DNA of 33,960 nucleotides from Melioribacteraceae bacterium (GCA_028282005.1 JANQIV010000086.1:1-33960), one strand, 5' to 3'; numbered from the stretch's first letter, positions 23,406-32,569 are shown. Program-made: numbers and translations. Notes: a model not told the origin generated them from the letters alone.

Positions 23406-24167
23406 TTATTTGTGAGCAAAGTATACAAATGCTTCACCATGGGTGGAGATAATTTTTTTACGTTGAATATTTATATTGCTAAAGCCAGCTTTTTCTAGCA
23501 TTAGCAAAAATTCAAATTGCCCGTACCATCTCAGCATTATTTCACCAATCACTGTTTCACTGAGTCTTCCATTTTGGTAAAGTTCGTATTTATAAAGTCC
23601 GTTAATAGTTTGTTCGTATAGATTGTTTTTGTTGGAAGCATAAACAAGAAGTTTTTCACCTTGATCATTTCTGCCTTCTCTGCCTTTAACCCAAACACCA
23701 TCGTTCAATAAATTGTTTTTTTCAAGAGGCGTAAATATATCTAAAACTAAAATACCACCATCAAGTAAATGATCATAAATTTTTCCAAGTGTTAGTTGGG
23801 CTTCAGCTCTATCGGAGATTAGTTGGAAAGATCCGCCTGCAACAAATATGGTATTGTATTTTTTTGGTAGGTTTAATTCAACTAAATCCTGCTCATAAAT
23901 TTCTGAAGATAAGTTAAGTTCTCTAATTTTATTTTTACATTGTTGATTCATTTCTGGGGAAGAATCAACACCATCAATTAATACACCTTCTTTCAATAAT
24001 TCGGTTAAAATTCTACCTGTACCGCTTGCTAATTCAAGCGCCGGCCCGCCAAATCTTTTTACAACATCCCTGTAGAATTTGATATCATTTTTTTCAGTAT
24101 GCAAAATAATATCGTACCACTCGGCAACAATCCCGCTATAGTGGGATTTGTTAATGTTATTACCCAT
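23406..24167 (-). CDS. Class I SAM-dependent methyltransferase
   Basis: 253 residues. Motif I LELASGTGR (44-52), acidic D68 in GVDSSPEM, and motif NTIFVAGGSFQLI, as in Methyltransf_25-type small-molecule methyltransferases. The first part (VAEWYDIILHTEKNDIKFYRD) is also typical. Soluble. It follows the PadR regulator by 12 nt, a layout common where PadR controls its neighbour. The substrate is unknown. Not closely similar to the methyltransferase at 837 beyond the fold. Confidence 0.85.
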   Translation of the reverse strand: MGNNINKSHYSGIVAEWYDIILHTEKNDIKFYRDVVKRFGGPALELASGTGRILTELLKEGVLIDGVDSSPEMNQQCKNKIRELNLSSEIYEQDLVELNLPKKYNTIFVAGGSFQLISDRAEAQLTLGKIYDHLLDGGILVLDIFTPLEKNNLLNDGVWVKGREGRNDQGEKLLVYASNKNNLYEQTINGLYKYELYQNGRLSETVIGEIMLRWYGQFEFLLMLEKAGFSNINIQRKKIISTHGEAFVYFAHK

Positions 24168-24179
24168 ATAAAAACAGCC

Positions 24180-24758
24180 TTAATTCATTCGTAAATCGAA
24201 GACTGACTTGGTTGACCTGTTTTTTTGAATATTTAGTTGTCTATTTAATTCCTTCAGAGTTTTAATTTCAGCTTCTGATAAATGCAGTTGATGTTTCAAA
24301 AGCATCAAGCCGGAAATAGGCCTCTTTCCGTCAATCTCGTATGTCATTATTTGTTTTCTAAGCTTAAATAATGAGCTTTCCAAATCTGCTAATTTCTTTT
24401 TTAATAATGAAATGATTTTGTCTTTGGTCAAGTTTTTATTTAAGAGAAGAGCTACATCAATTTTAGAAATTTCATCTTTTGGTTGTGATAAAAATCCTTC
24501 TAAAGTTTCTTTGAGAATTTTTTTCCCATCTTCAGTTAAACAATAAAATGTTTTTTCGGGGAGGTTGCCTAACTTTTCCTTTCTACCTTCTATAAAACCG
24601 GATTTATTTAGATTTTTAATTGTAGCATAAACTGTTGAATCTGCAATTGGAAACCAACTTGTTGTCTCAAGATTTTTCAACATCTTGGTAATTTCATACG
24701 GGTTTAATTCTTTCTCAGACAGAACACCGAGAATTAGTGCAGATAATTTTGATAGCAT
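24180..24758 (-). CDS. PadR-family transcriptional regulator
   Basis: 192 residues. N-terminal winged helix of PadR type (LSALILGVLSEKELNPYEITKML, STVYATIKNLNKSGFIEGRKE, with the wing KTFYCLTEDGKKIL), then a long alpha-helical dimerisation domain (about 90-180, Vir_act_alpha_C-like). PadR proteins usually repress neighbouring genes and release DNA on binding an aromatic or lipophilic compound. As first gene of the nine-gene minus-strand run it may control all of it. The 60 nt upstream contain no clear ATGT-N8-ACAT operator. Confidence 0.9.
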   Translation of the reverse strand: MLSKLSALILGVLSEKELNPYEITKMLKNLETTSWFPIADSTVYATIKNLNKSGFIEGRKEKLGNLPEKTFYCLTEDGKKILKETLEGFLSQPKDEISKIDVALLLNKNLTKDKIISLLKKKLADLESSLFKLRKQIMTYEIDGKRPISGLMLLKHQLHLSEAEIKTLKELNRQLNIQKNRSTKSVFDLRMN

Positions 24759-24818
24759 TACTTAATTATAGTTTTTAGTGGTGGAGTGATTTTAAAATAA
24801 CGGAAGATACTCCCAAAG

Positions 24819-25934
24819 TCAATCTGAAGATAATAAATTCTTTAAAATAGTTTTATCAGTAACTAATTCTTCAAAAGAATTATTCACAAAATTGATATTA
24901 TCATTTAGAGATAAATAATTAGTTTTTAGTTCGTATTCTTTTTTTGGATTAATTACACAAATTTCTTTTCCGTCATTTATGTGTTTCTTCAAAAGAGCCT
25001 TAATGTGAACATCAGCATTAGAAAGAGAGTAACCTATAAATACGATTTTATTTGCAATTCTAATTTCGCGTGAAGCTTCATTATTTAGTTGTGATAGAAT
25101 TGGATTATTCCAATTTTTTACAAACGATGGAGGCATAATTAAGGTTTGTAATTCAGTTCCATCTATAGGACAAACATATTCGTATTCTTCTCCGTCGGGG
25201 TATTTTATTCCAATGAGTTTTCCATGTTCTAAATCTATTTTACGGTCCCAAGTAGTCAATAAAACTTGATTGCAGCAATTGCAATATTTCCAGTTAAGAC
25301 TGCCATGAACTTTTATTACTTTAAATGAAACCGGATCAATAAATTCTGAGGATTTAATTGGACCTCTTGGATTTATCCAGAAATTGAACTCTTTTAAATT
25401 CTCTCCCTTTTCATAATTCATTAAATGAGTGCAGTAATCAATAAATCCGATTTTTTTTTTATGAAACGGAACAAAAGAATGTTCTAAGAGGGTGTCATAA
25501 TTTAATGTAATTATAGACACATTTCTATTTTCATCAATTATTGTTTCCCAAAAATCGTGATAGTATTTTGAGGGTTTATCAGTTTCTATATTTACAATGT
25601 GATGAATAAGTTTTATAAGATATTCTCTCACTTCAACAAGCTTAGTGTTTGTGTAATATGAATTTAAGCTTTCGCTTTGTTGAATGAAATAATCCAGGAA
25701 TCCAAAAACTGCCTCAAGTTGTGGGTAAACTTCATCTTTCGGATAAAAATGAAAATTTTCATTTATGAATTTTAAAACTTCGCTACCAATCAGTGAATTT
25801 TTAATTTCATTATCATCTTTGGATAAAATCATGGGAAGTATATGCTTTTGAAGTGGTACCCCATCAGGATGAGATGCACCTGCTCCTAAAATAAATACAA
25901 CATCCCGGGTAGAATTATATTCTAGAAATTTCAT
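24819..25934 (-). CDS. SIR2-domain protein, candidate NADase
   Basis: 371 residues of the SIR2_2 type. NAD-binding FILGAGASHPDG (14-25), ITLNYDTLLEHS (142-153, with N145 and D147), and the catalytic-histidine motif KVHGSLNW (208-215, H210). A cysteine cluster C218/C220/C221 with C255 could bind zinc, and the SIR2 C-terminal motif FIGYSLSNADVHI lies at 299-311. Too long and divergent for a CobB deacetylase. Related domains in Thoeris ThsA, DSR and other anti-phage proteins degrade NAD+. Here it stands alone, 84 nt from PadR and 73 nt from rsmG, with no TIR or other obvious defence partner. Anti-phage activity is a hypothesis; housekeeping or protein-modifying roles remain possible. Confidence 0.85.
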   Translation of the reverse strand: MKFLEYNSTRDVVFILGAGASHPDGVPLQKHILPMILSKDDNEIKNSLIGSEVLKFINENFHFYPKDEVYPQLEAVFGFLDYFIQQSESLNSYYTNTKLVEVREYLIKLIHHIVNIETDKPSKYYHDFWETIIDENRNVSIITLNYDTLLEHSFVPFHKKKIGFIDYCTHLMNYEKGENLKEFNFWINPRGPIKSSEFIDPVSFKVIKVHGSLNWKYCNCCNQVLLTTWDRKIDLEHGKLIGIKYPDGEEYEYVCPIDGTELQTLIMPPSFVKNWNNPILSQLNNEASREIRIANKIVFIGYSLSNADVHIKALLKKHINDGKEICVINPKKEYELKTNYLSLNDNINFVNNSFEELVTDKTILKNLLSSD

Positions 25935-26007
25935 ATAGAAAGATAAAAAATGCTTGTGAAATCTATTATCACAGAAAAGAGTTTAACATAAAGAAAATAC
26001 TAAAAAA

Positions 26008-26688
26008 CTACTTTGTCAATTCGAGAAGAATTAATTTCTTTCCTTTTTCATTCTTTGTATTAGTTGGCTTGTAAGCCAATTCAAAGATAGTAGATTTTTT
26101 AATGTAAGCTTTATATTTCATTTCAGCAGTTTTAAACTCTTGGTCTAAATCACCGCCTTTAAGTGCAATAAGGTAAGCTTTATCTTTTATTAGCGGAATT
26201 GAATATCTAAACAAGATTATTAATGGAACAGTAGCCCTGCTAACAACAAGATCAAATTTATTAGCATATTTTTCTTTGAACTCATCGCTTTCAACTCGCG
26301 TGTTTTCTGCTTTTACGTTGCTAAGTTTAAGGTTATCGATAAACTCACGAACAGCATCAATTTTTTTGGATGTTGAATCGACTAAGATTCCTTTCATTAG
26401 CGGTTTCATAATTGCTAAAGGAATACCAGGCAATCCTCCACCTGTACCGATATCCAAAAATCTAGAAACTTTATCGGGCAAATATTCAACGATAAGCGAT
26501 GATATAAAAACATGGTTCTCAATGATTTGCTCAATGTCTTTTCTTGAGATTAAATTGATTGCTTCATTTTTTTCTGTTAAAAGTTTTGCGTAATGTGCAA
26601 GTCGTTCAAGCTGGTAAATGTCCGGGTTAAGACTGTTATCCCAAAAGAACTTTTTGAGTTCGCGTAGGTAAAGTTCTTGTTTATCCAA
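26008..26688 (-). CDS. rsmG: 16S rRNA (guanine527-N7)-methyltransferase
   Basis: 226 residues. The RsmG opening YAKLLTEKNEAINLISRKD (33-51), the SAM motif FLDIGTGGGLPGIPLAI (77-93) and VVSRATVPL (GidB core). It methylates N7 of G527 in 16S rRNA. The start is a TTG at 26686-26688, supported by GAGGG five nt upstream; no earlier ATG is usable. It follows mnmG by 13 nt. In many bacteria parA/parB come next, but here the SIR2 gene does. Confidence 0.95.
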   Translation of the reverse strand: MDKQELYLRELKKFFWDNSLNPDIYQLERLAHYAKLLTEKNEAINLISRKDIEQIIENHVFISSLIVEYLPDKVSRFLDIGTGGGLPGIPLAIMKPLMKGILVDSTSKKIDAVREFIDNLKLSNVKAENTRVESDEFKEKYANKFDLVVSRATVPLIILFRYSIPLIKDKAYLIALKGGDLDQEFKTAEMKYKAYIKKSTIFELAYKPTNTKNEKGKKLILLELTK

Positions 26689-26701
26689 AAAATCCCTCAG
26701 A

Positions 26702-28579
26702 TTAGTTTTTCAAATATACTAATAAAATTGAAATGTCGGAAGGAGAAACACCCGAAATTCGTGATGCTTGTCCTATTGAGCGCGGTTTTATTTTGTTAAG
26801 CTTCTCTCTACCTTCCAAAGAAATGGTTTTGATGTTCTTGAAATCAAAATTATCCGGGATTTTCACCTTCTCCAACTTAGCCATTTTCTCAATCATCTCA
26901 TGCTGCCGAATTATATATCCTTCATACTTTATTTCTATTTCAACCTGCTCTAAAGCTTTATCATGTTGCAATAATTCCTCTGCAATTGGGTATTCATCTT
27001 TATTGATTTTTTCAACTATCTCTCTTAAACTAACATGAGGACGCTTTGCAATTTTGTAAACTGTTTCAGAATTATTCATTGGCGAAGTACCGGCTTTTTC
27101 GAGTACAGTGTTTATAACATTAGGTTTCAACCTTATTTCAGAGAATTCTTTTTTAGATTCCTCAATCAATCTTTCTTTTTCAATTAATACATCGATCATA
27201 TTTTTTTCGATCAGACCAATATCAAAGGCTTTCTTCATTAACCTTCTATCAGCATTATCTTGACGTAAAATCAATCTGTGCTCGGCACGAGATGTAAACA
27301 TCCTGTAAGGCTCATTAGTAGATTTTCCAACTAGGTCGTCGATTAAAACACCTATGTAAGCATCGCTTCTGTCTAAAGTGAACTCTCCCCTATTCTGGAT
27401 TTTGAGTGCTGCATTTATTCCCGCTATCAAACCTTGTGCTGCAGCTTCTTCATATCCGGAAGTACCGTTTATTTGCCCGGCAAAATAAAGTCCTTCAACT
27501 GACTTTGTTTCAAGTGTTAAATCAACTTGGAATGGCGGAAAATAATCGTATTCAACTGCGTAAGCCGGACGGATCATCTCTGCGTTTTCTAACCCTTTGA
27601 TGTGACTAATTGCCTCTACTTGAATTTCTACAGGTAAAGAAGAAGAAAAACCGTTTAAATAAATTTGGTCATCATTCAAACCTTCAGGTTCAATAAACAA
27701 TTGATGCCTTGGCTTATCTGAAAATCTAACAATTTTATCTTCAATTGAAGGACAATATCTTGGTCCGGCTCCGTTGATTAATCCCGTGAACATAGGTGAT
27801 CTTGAAAAACCTTTTTCTAGAATTCTATGCACTTTTTCATCAGTGTAGGTAATATGGCAACTTATTTGTGGTAAAAATGGAAACTTAGTTATGTCTGTTC
27901 TTAATGAAAATGGTTCCGGATTTTCGTCTCCGGGCTGTTCTTCTAAAACATCAAAATCTATTGTATCTTTCTTAAGTCTTGGTGGAGTTCCTGTTTTAAG
28001 CCTGCCAAATTGAAAACCAAGATCAACTAAAGAAGCAGTTAATCCGGTTGCCGGTTGCTCACCAAATCTTCCACCTTCAGTTGCGTTGAGTCCAGTATGC
28101 ATCAATCCGTTTAAAAAAGTGCCTGAACATACAACTAATGCTTTACAATTTATGTCATTCCCGGATTTTGTTTTAACTCCGACTATCTTTTTGTCTTCAA
28201 CGATTACTCCAATGATTGCATCTTCTACAACTTCAACACCTTCAGTTCCGTTTACAACTCTTACTGCTTCTTGCGAATAAAGTTCTCTATCTGACTGACA
28301 TCTACCTGCCCAAACCGCCGGACCTTTTGATTTATTTAGTATCTTAAATTGAATACCGGTTTTATCTGCAATCAAACCCATTGCACCGCCAAGGCAGTCA
28401 ATCTCGTGTACCAAATGACCTTTGGCACTTCCACCAATTGCGGGGTTGCATGACATTCTGCCGATTGCATTTTTGTCCATTGTTACCATTCCGACAGAGC
28501 AGCCGAGTTTTGCTCCAGCCACAGCCGCTTCTATACCAGCGTGTCCACCACCAACAATAATTATATCAAAATACTTCAT
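26702..28579 (-). CDS. mnmG: tRNA U34 carboxymethylaminomethyl synthase, FAD subunit
   Basis: 625 residues, standard length. FAD-binding [17 protein letters not shown] (10-26), the [18 protein letters not shown] block, [34 protein letters not shown], the [22 protein letters not shown] motif and the C-terminal helical domain ending [16 protein letters not shown]. With MnmE it builds the cmnm5 or nm5 group on U34 of certain tRNAs in the cytoplasm. A GAAAGG Shine-Dalgarno precedes the ATG, and a perfect parS site begins 13 nt upstream of it, inside the leader. Confidence 0.98.
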   Translation of the reverse strand: MKYFDIIIVGGGHAGIEAAVAGAKLGCSVGMVTMDKNAIGRMSCNPAIGGSAKGHLVHEIDCLGGAMGLIADKTGIQFKILNKSKGPAVWAGRCQSDRELYSQEAVRVVNGTEGVEVVEDAIIGVIVEDKKIVGVKTKSGNDINCKALVVCSGTFLNGLMHTGLNATEGGRFGEQPATGLTASLVDLGFQFGRLKTGTPPRLKKDTIDFDVLEEQPGDENPEPFSLRTDITKFPFLPQISCHITYTDEKVHRILEKGFSRSPMFTGLINGAGPRYCPSIEDKIVRFSDKPRHQLFIEPEGLNDDQIYLNGFSSSLPVEIQVEAISHIKGLENAEMIRPAYAVEYDYFPPFQVDLTLETKSVEGLYFAGQINGTSGYEEAAAQGLIAGINAALKIQNRGEFTLDRSDAYIGVLIDDLVGKSTNEPYRMFTSRAEHRLILRQDNADRRLMKKAFDIGLIEKNMIDVLIEKERLIEESKKEFSEIRLKPNVINTVLEKAGTSPMNNSETVYKIAKRPHVSLREIVEKINKDEYPIAEELLQHDKALEQVEIEIKYEGYIIRQHEMIEKMAKLEKVKIPDNFDFKNIKTISLEGREKLNKIKPRSIGQASRISGVSPSDISILLVYLKN

Positions 28580-28591
28580 TTATACCTTTCT

Positions 28592-28607
28592 TGTTTCACG
28601 TGAAACA
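28592..28607. other. parS: parS centromere site (perfect)
   Basis: TGTTTCACGTGAAACA, a full 16-nt palindrome identical to the near-universal bacterial chromosomal ParB site. It lies between mnmE and mnmG. ParB spreading from such sites loads SMC and aids origin segregation; parS sites cluster near oriC. parA and parB are not in the window. Confidence 0.9.
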
Positions 28608-28640
28608 TGCCCGTGAATCGGACAATTATAATTTGAAAAA

Positions 28641-28656
28641 CGTTTCACGTGGAACA
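28641..28656. other. parS: parS-like site (one mismatch)
   Basis: CGTTTCACGTGGAACA; on the minus strand TGTTCCACGTGAAACG, matching TGTTNCACGTGAAACA except for the last base. It is 49 bp centre-to-centre from the perfect site and ends 3 nt before the stop codon of mnmE. It is probably a second, weaker ParB site. Confidence 0.75.
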
Positions 28657-28659
28657 TAC

Positions 28660-30024
28660 TTACTTTCCAATACAAAATTTTGAGAAAATATTATTCAGAA
28701 TATCATCAGTTGTTACTTTACCAATAATTTCTCCCAACGCACTTTCAGCAGTTCTCAAATCAACAGAGATGAATTCTCCTGTCATCCCATTTTCAATGGA
28801 TTCAATACTATTTTCCAAAGCCAATTTAGCTTTTTCGAGAGCATTAGCGTGTCTAATATTTGTTACCAAAGATGATTTTTCAGTAAAAATATTCGTTCCG
28901 ATAGACTTTTCCTTGAGCCTTTCAAATAATTCTTCAATTCCTTCGCCAGTTAATGCTGAAACCTTAACATCACTATTTCTTGTAATCTCGTGCGATAAAT
29001 CTATTTTATTCATTAAAATAATTATCTTCTCTTTGCTTGTTAATTCCAATAACTGATTATACAACTCAACAGAAAATCCACTAATTACATCATTAATAAA
29101 AATTACGACGTCAGCATTTTTAACTACTTCCCTGCTTCTTATCACACCTTCCTTTTCTATCAAATCGTCAGTCAGTCTTATTCCGGCAGTATCGTAAATT
29201 CTAAACAAAAATCCGTCAATAGAAATTTCCTCACGAATTACGTCCCTTGTTGTTCCAGGAATCTCACTAACAATTGCGCGGCTTTCTTTCAAAAGTAAAT
29301 TCATCAAGGAAGATTTCCCCACATTCGGTATTCCAACAAGTGCAACGTTGATCCCGTCTCTGATTACGCGGCCGTATTCAAAACTCTTTAACAGTTTTTC
29401 AATTTCAGAAATAACTGAGATAATATTTCCTTTTATCTTGTCTAACGACATAAACTCAACATCTTCTTCTGCAAAATCCAATTCCAACTCAATTAGCGAA
29501 GATGTATTAATCAGCATTTCGCGAAGTGAATTTACATGTTTTGAAAGTAATCCGTCAAGTTGATTACGTGCACCTTTAAGCGATGCCTCGGTTCTGGAAT
29601 TAATCACATCTGCAACAGCTTCAGCCTGAATCAAATCCAGCTTGCCGTTTAAGAATGCCCTTTTTGTAAATTCTCCCGGCTCAGCTAAACGAACGTCAAG
29701 TTCAACAAGTTCATTAATTATTTTTGTTGTGATGTATGGATTACCGTGTGTACTAATCTCAATAGCATCTTCACCGGTAAAAGAGTTTGGATTTTTGAAA
29801 ACCGAAACCAAAACATCATCAATTACATCTTTTCCCTTTTCAATTTTGCCGTAGTGAATTTTATGAGACTCGCTGTCCTTTAATTTCAATTTACCATCAA
29901 ACAGTTCATCAACAGCTGATATACTTTTATCGCCGCTAACTCTGATTACAGAGATTGCCCCAACTCCGGCTGGAGTTGCAAGTGCAACTATTGTGTCATT
30001 ATCTGAAGGTAAAAAATAATCCAT
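28660..30024 (-). CDS. mnmE: tRNA modification GTPase MnmE
   Basis: 454 residues. N-terminal folate-binding domain (1-120), helical domain with an inserted G domain: P-loop GIPNVGKSS (231-239), G2 PGTTRD, G3 DTAG (278-281), G4 NKID (339-342), and the C-terminal CIGK (451-454) whose cysteine is the family hallmark. It partners MnmG in wobble-uridine modification. First gene of mnmE-mnmG-rsmG. The 80-nt gap to mnmG holds the parS pair. Confidence 0.98.
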   Translation of the reverse strand: MDYFLPSDNDTIVALATPAGVGAISVIRVSGDKSISAVDELFDGKLKLKDSESHKIHYGKIEKGKDVIDDVLVSVFKNPNSFTGEDAIEISTHGNPYITTKIINELVELDVRLAEPGEFTKRAFLNGKLDLIQAEAVADVINSRTEASLKGARNQLDGLLSKHVNSLREMLINTSSLIELELDFAEEDVEFMSLDKIKGNIISVISEIEKLLKSFEYGRVIRDGINVALVGIPNVGKSSLMNLLLKESRAIVSEIPGTTRDVIREEISIDGFLFRIYDTAGIRLTDDLIEKEGVIRSREVVKNADVVIFINDVISGFSVELYNQLLELTSKEKIIILMNKIDLSHEITRNSDVKVSALTGEGIEELFERLKEKSIGTNIFTEKSSLVTNIRHANALEKAKLALENSIESIENGMTGEFISVDLRTAESALGEIIGKVTTDDILNNIFSKFCIGK

Positions 30025-30122
30025 TATATTTTAATTTTTTAATATTTAATTTCAATATTCCAGAAAAAGATAGCTTTAAAGTTAATTGAATATTTTATAT
30101 TTTACAACTATTAAATTGATGA

Positions 30123-30138
30123 TACAAATGGATTTGTA
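30123..30138. promoter_or_regulatory. Palindrome upstream of the SRPBCC pseudogene
   Basis: TACAAAT-GG-ATTTGTA, a perfect 7+7 inverted repeat 45 nt before the ATG at 30184. Size and position suit an operator for a small dimeric repressor. It shows no resemblance to the ArsR-type sites at 11703-11746. Pattern only. Confidence 0.35.
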
Positions 30139-30183
30139 AATAAAGACTAAAGCTTCATTACTATATGAAGAATGGAGATAAAC

Positions 30184-30626
30184 ATGGCGAAAGTAAAACA
30201 TAGAGTTGGCATTAGAGGATCAGTTGAAAACATATATCAAAGTTTGACTTCGAACAAAGGGTTAGAAGGCTGGTGGGCGTCATCTACTTCAGGGAAAATC
30301 AAAATTGATCAAAATATCGATCTCACATTTTCCGGGCTTGCAACCCTGAGTTGCAAATATAAAAAATTGGAATCAAACAAAATTATTCAGATGGAGTGCA
30401 TTTCTGGCCCTGGTCCGTGGCAGGGGTCGGAACTTCTTTTGAATTGGATTCGTCGGATGATCAAGTATTTTTAACTCTCACTCATCAAAATGATAATTCA
30501 AGCGAGGATGATTTTCTATACTTCAGTACTAAGTGGCCGATATACCTATTAAGCTTGCGCGACCTAGTAGAAACTGGAAGCGGTCGCCCGTATCCGCATG
30601 ATATTAAAATACAAGTTGATGATTAA
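30184..30626 (+). pseudogene. SRPBCC-domain gene with a frameshift
   Basis: The first half (from the ATG at 30184, with GGAG six nt before it) reads MAKVKHRVGIRGSVENIYQS, EGWWASSTSG and GPGPWQGSE, an AHSA1/SRPBCC fold. It then shifts into a dead frame ending at 30474. The missing half continues in the -1 frame: SFELDSSDDQVFLTLTHQND, FSTKWPIYLLSLRDLVETG, SGRPYPHDIKI, to the stop at 30624-30626. Restoring one base near 30434 (GGAACTT to GGAAACTT) would give a single continuous protein of about 147 residues. Either a recent loss-of-function mutation or a sequencing/assembly error in an A run; conservation of both halves favours something very recent. Confidence 0.8.
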
Positions 30627-30644
30627 TTTGACAACCCGACTGCT

Positions 30645-32480
30645 TTAATTCTGAATCGTAAAAACATTATAACCTGAATCGATAAGGCGTTTTATTTCTT
30701 TACCGTCTTTTACAATCGTTAAATGGAACGGAGTATTGCACTTAACTTCGAATTGTGTCTTGCCGGACAAGGGTGTGCAAATCAAATCTACTTTTTCTTT
30801 TTTGAAATTTAGATTTCTAATTCCATGTTTGTCGGTTCTGTTTATCCGCCAGGTAATTTTATTTTCGCTGCTGTTTAATTCAACCCCGATAATATTTTCA
30901 ATCAGCATTGCAATTGGGCCTAGCCCGGACCAGCCGACAAAATCCTGCCGCGAATAAAAAGTATCATCCCAACGAGTTGCGGGAGTCATAAATTCCGGCG
31001 AGTAGCATTCCCATATAGTTTTGTAAGCGTCTGCGTATCTTTCTTCAAAAGCTATTTTATCTTCGTCCGGGTTGAAGTTATAATAAATGTCTGAAATATT
31101 TTTAACATGGTTTTCTGCTATTGCATATGCTATATCGTTATACCCGTAATTCTGCAAACCTTTCACAACCATATAATTTGTCGGGGCCCAAACACCGCCA
31201 AGCCAGTAATGGCCGGACGAATCATAATCAGGATCATCAGCTGATAAAGTCGGAACAAGATGCAGCCTCCAAAATTCTTCCGGGTTTGTTAAATGATTGA
31301 TCATCCCTTCTACATTTACATCATCAGCAACCGACGAAATCAAAGTCCAGAAACTTCCTATATGTTTTATATTATTTGGTATTCCTTCTCTGGAAACATC
31401 ATAATAAAACGTGGTTTCACTATCCCAGCTATATCTATTTATTGCCTCTTTCAAATCTTTATGTTTCATAAAATAATCTGAAGCAGTTTTAAGCTCGCCA
31501 ACAACCGACGCAATTTCCGCGATTGATTTTGCAGCTAAAGCCTGCTGGGAAGACATATCTATCCAGCCGCCTTTAGTAACACCCTCGCGCGGAGTATTAT
31601 CCATACCGCTTCCCAAAGGAGTGTTATAATATAAACTATCGAGTTCCGGAACTGACATTTTTCTTTCAATCCACTCGTAATATAAAATCAACTTTGGAAG
31701 CACGTCTTTCAATCTCGAATCATCGCCAGTAAGTTCGTAATAACGCCACTCTAGCCATGCGAATAAAGGCGGGTTGATCATTGGTTCGTCAATGTTAGGC
31801 GGTTGAGCAATTAAACCATCCTTTTCCCAATAGACTCTTTGAATATAGCCATCTTCAGTTTGTTTTAAATAAAAGTTATCAAGCGACTGCATCGCGGGAA
31901 AAGCATCCGGCGCATACATTGCAAATGCCGCCATAAAATTTGTATCCCACTGATAAATGAGCTCGTTAAAACCCTCGTCAATATATTTTTTTACAAAACC
32001 GTTTTGCTTTGTACCTCTCGCTATTTTATTCCAGCACATTTGCCATGCTGAATAATATAAATCGACCCATTCTGGGTTATCAGTTAAAATAGGTCTGGGA
32101 AGTTTGAATTTCGGAAGCTTCCTTTTGCTTGATTTTCTTTGCGGTGCGGGAGGTTCGCCTACTTTTATAATGGAATTAAAATTATCCCCGCCGTCGTTAA
32201 CTTTCCAGTCGTTGCCGGGATCGGGAATCCATTCTCCATCAACAATAAATTTATAATAGTAATATCCCGGTTTTAGAGGAATACCGATTTGCCAGCTTCC
32301 CTCAGAATTTTTCAACCGGTATTCTTCGCTATACCAATTATTAAAAGAGCCCGCAACAAAAACATTCTTCGCAGTGTTTGAATAAAATTTAAAACTTACT
32401 ATTTCCAAATTAGATTGGGCATTTACGCTAATGAAGAAAGAAAAAATAATTGCCAGTGTCTTATAAATTTTGATATTCAT
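30645..32480 (-). CDS. Secreted CBM48-linked glycoside hydrolase, GH37/GH63-like
   Basis: 611 residues. Signal peptide 1-21 (ending VNA/Q). An N-terminal glycogen-binding-type domain (24-107) with NVFVAGSFNNW, then PGYYYYKFIVDGEW and DPGNDWKVNDGG. A basic linker (110-130) leads to an (alpha/alpha)6 barrel (about 135-540) with YQWDTNF (177-182), the general-acid motif GSGMDNTPREG (290-300, D294), GGVWAPTNYMVVKGL and ECYSPE (E491, candidate base), the pattern of GH63/GH37 and MGH1-like alpha-glucosidases. A short beta tail ends it. Probably cleaves alpha-glucosides such as trehalose- or glucosylglycerate-type sugars outside the cytoplasm; the exact substrate cannot be read. Transcribed alone, divergent from clpB. 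Confidence 0.85.
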   Translation of the reverse strand: MNIKIYKTLAIIFSFFISVNAQSNLEIVSFKFYSNTAKNVFVAGSFNNWYSEEYRLKNSEGSWQIGIPLKPGYYYYKFIVDGEWIPDPGNDWKVNDGGDNFNSIIKVGEPPAPQRKSSKRKLPKFKLPRPILTDNPEWVDLYYSAWQMCWNKIARGTKQNGFVKKYIDEGFNELIYQWDTNFMAAFAMYAPDAFPAMQSLDNFYLKQTEDGYIQRVYWEKDGLIAQPPNIDEPMINPPLFAWLEWRYYELTGDDSRLKDVLPKLILYYEWIERKMSVPELDSLYYNTPLGSGMDNTPREGVTKGGWIDMSSQQALAAKSIAEIASVVGELKTASDYFMKHKDLKEAINRYSWDSETTFYYDVSREGIPNNIKHIGSFWTLISSVADDVNVEGMINHLTNPEEFWRLHLVPTLSADDPDYDSSGHYWLGGVWAPTNYMVVKGLQNYGYNDIAYAIAENHVKNISDIYYNFNPDEDKIAFEERYADAYKTIWECYSPEFMTPATRWDDTFYSRQDFVGWSGLGPIAMLIENIIGVELNSSENKITWRINRTDKHGIRNLNFKKEKVDLICTPLSGKTQFEVKCNTPFHLTIVKDGKEIKRLIDSGYNVFTIQN

Positions 32481-32569
32481 GATGTTACCCGCGCAAAGAA
32501 ACTTTTGAAATTATTTCTTGTAATATGCTTAAATTTAATTCATCGAAATATATTATCGGAGATTAATGT

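Noticed and set aside
24880..24888. DnaA-box-like TTATTCACA, possible oriC
   Set aside because: A single match inside the SIR2 coding region, with no cluster of boxes or AT-rich unwinding region beside it.
24819..25934. Thoeris defence system (ThsA-like SIR2)
   Set aside because: There is no TIR-domain ThsB partner nearby and no visible SLOG domain, so only a generic SIR2 call is supported.
28649..29056. Plus-strand frame opposite mnmE
   Set aside because: It mirrors the strongly conserved MnmE coding sequence and has no domain of its own.
30119..30127. ATGATACAA shared with 16641-16649 as a common regulatory site
   Set aside because: A single 9-nt match in AT-rich DNA; it is a half of an inverted repeat at one place but not at the other.
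32481..32569. CIRCE (HrcA) element upstream of clpB
   Set aside because: No TTAGCACTC-N9-GAGTGCTAA-like inverted repeat is present.
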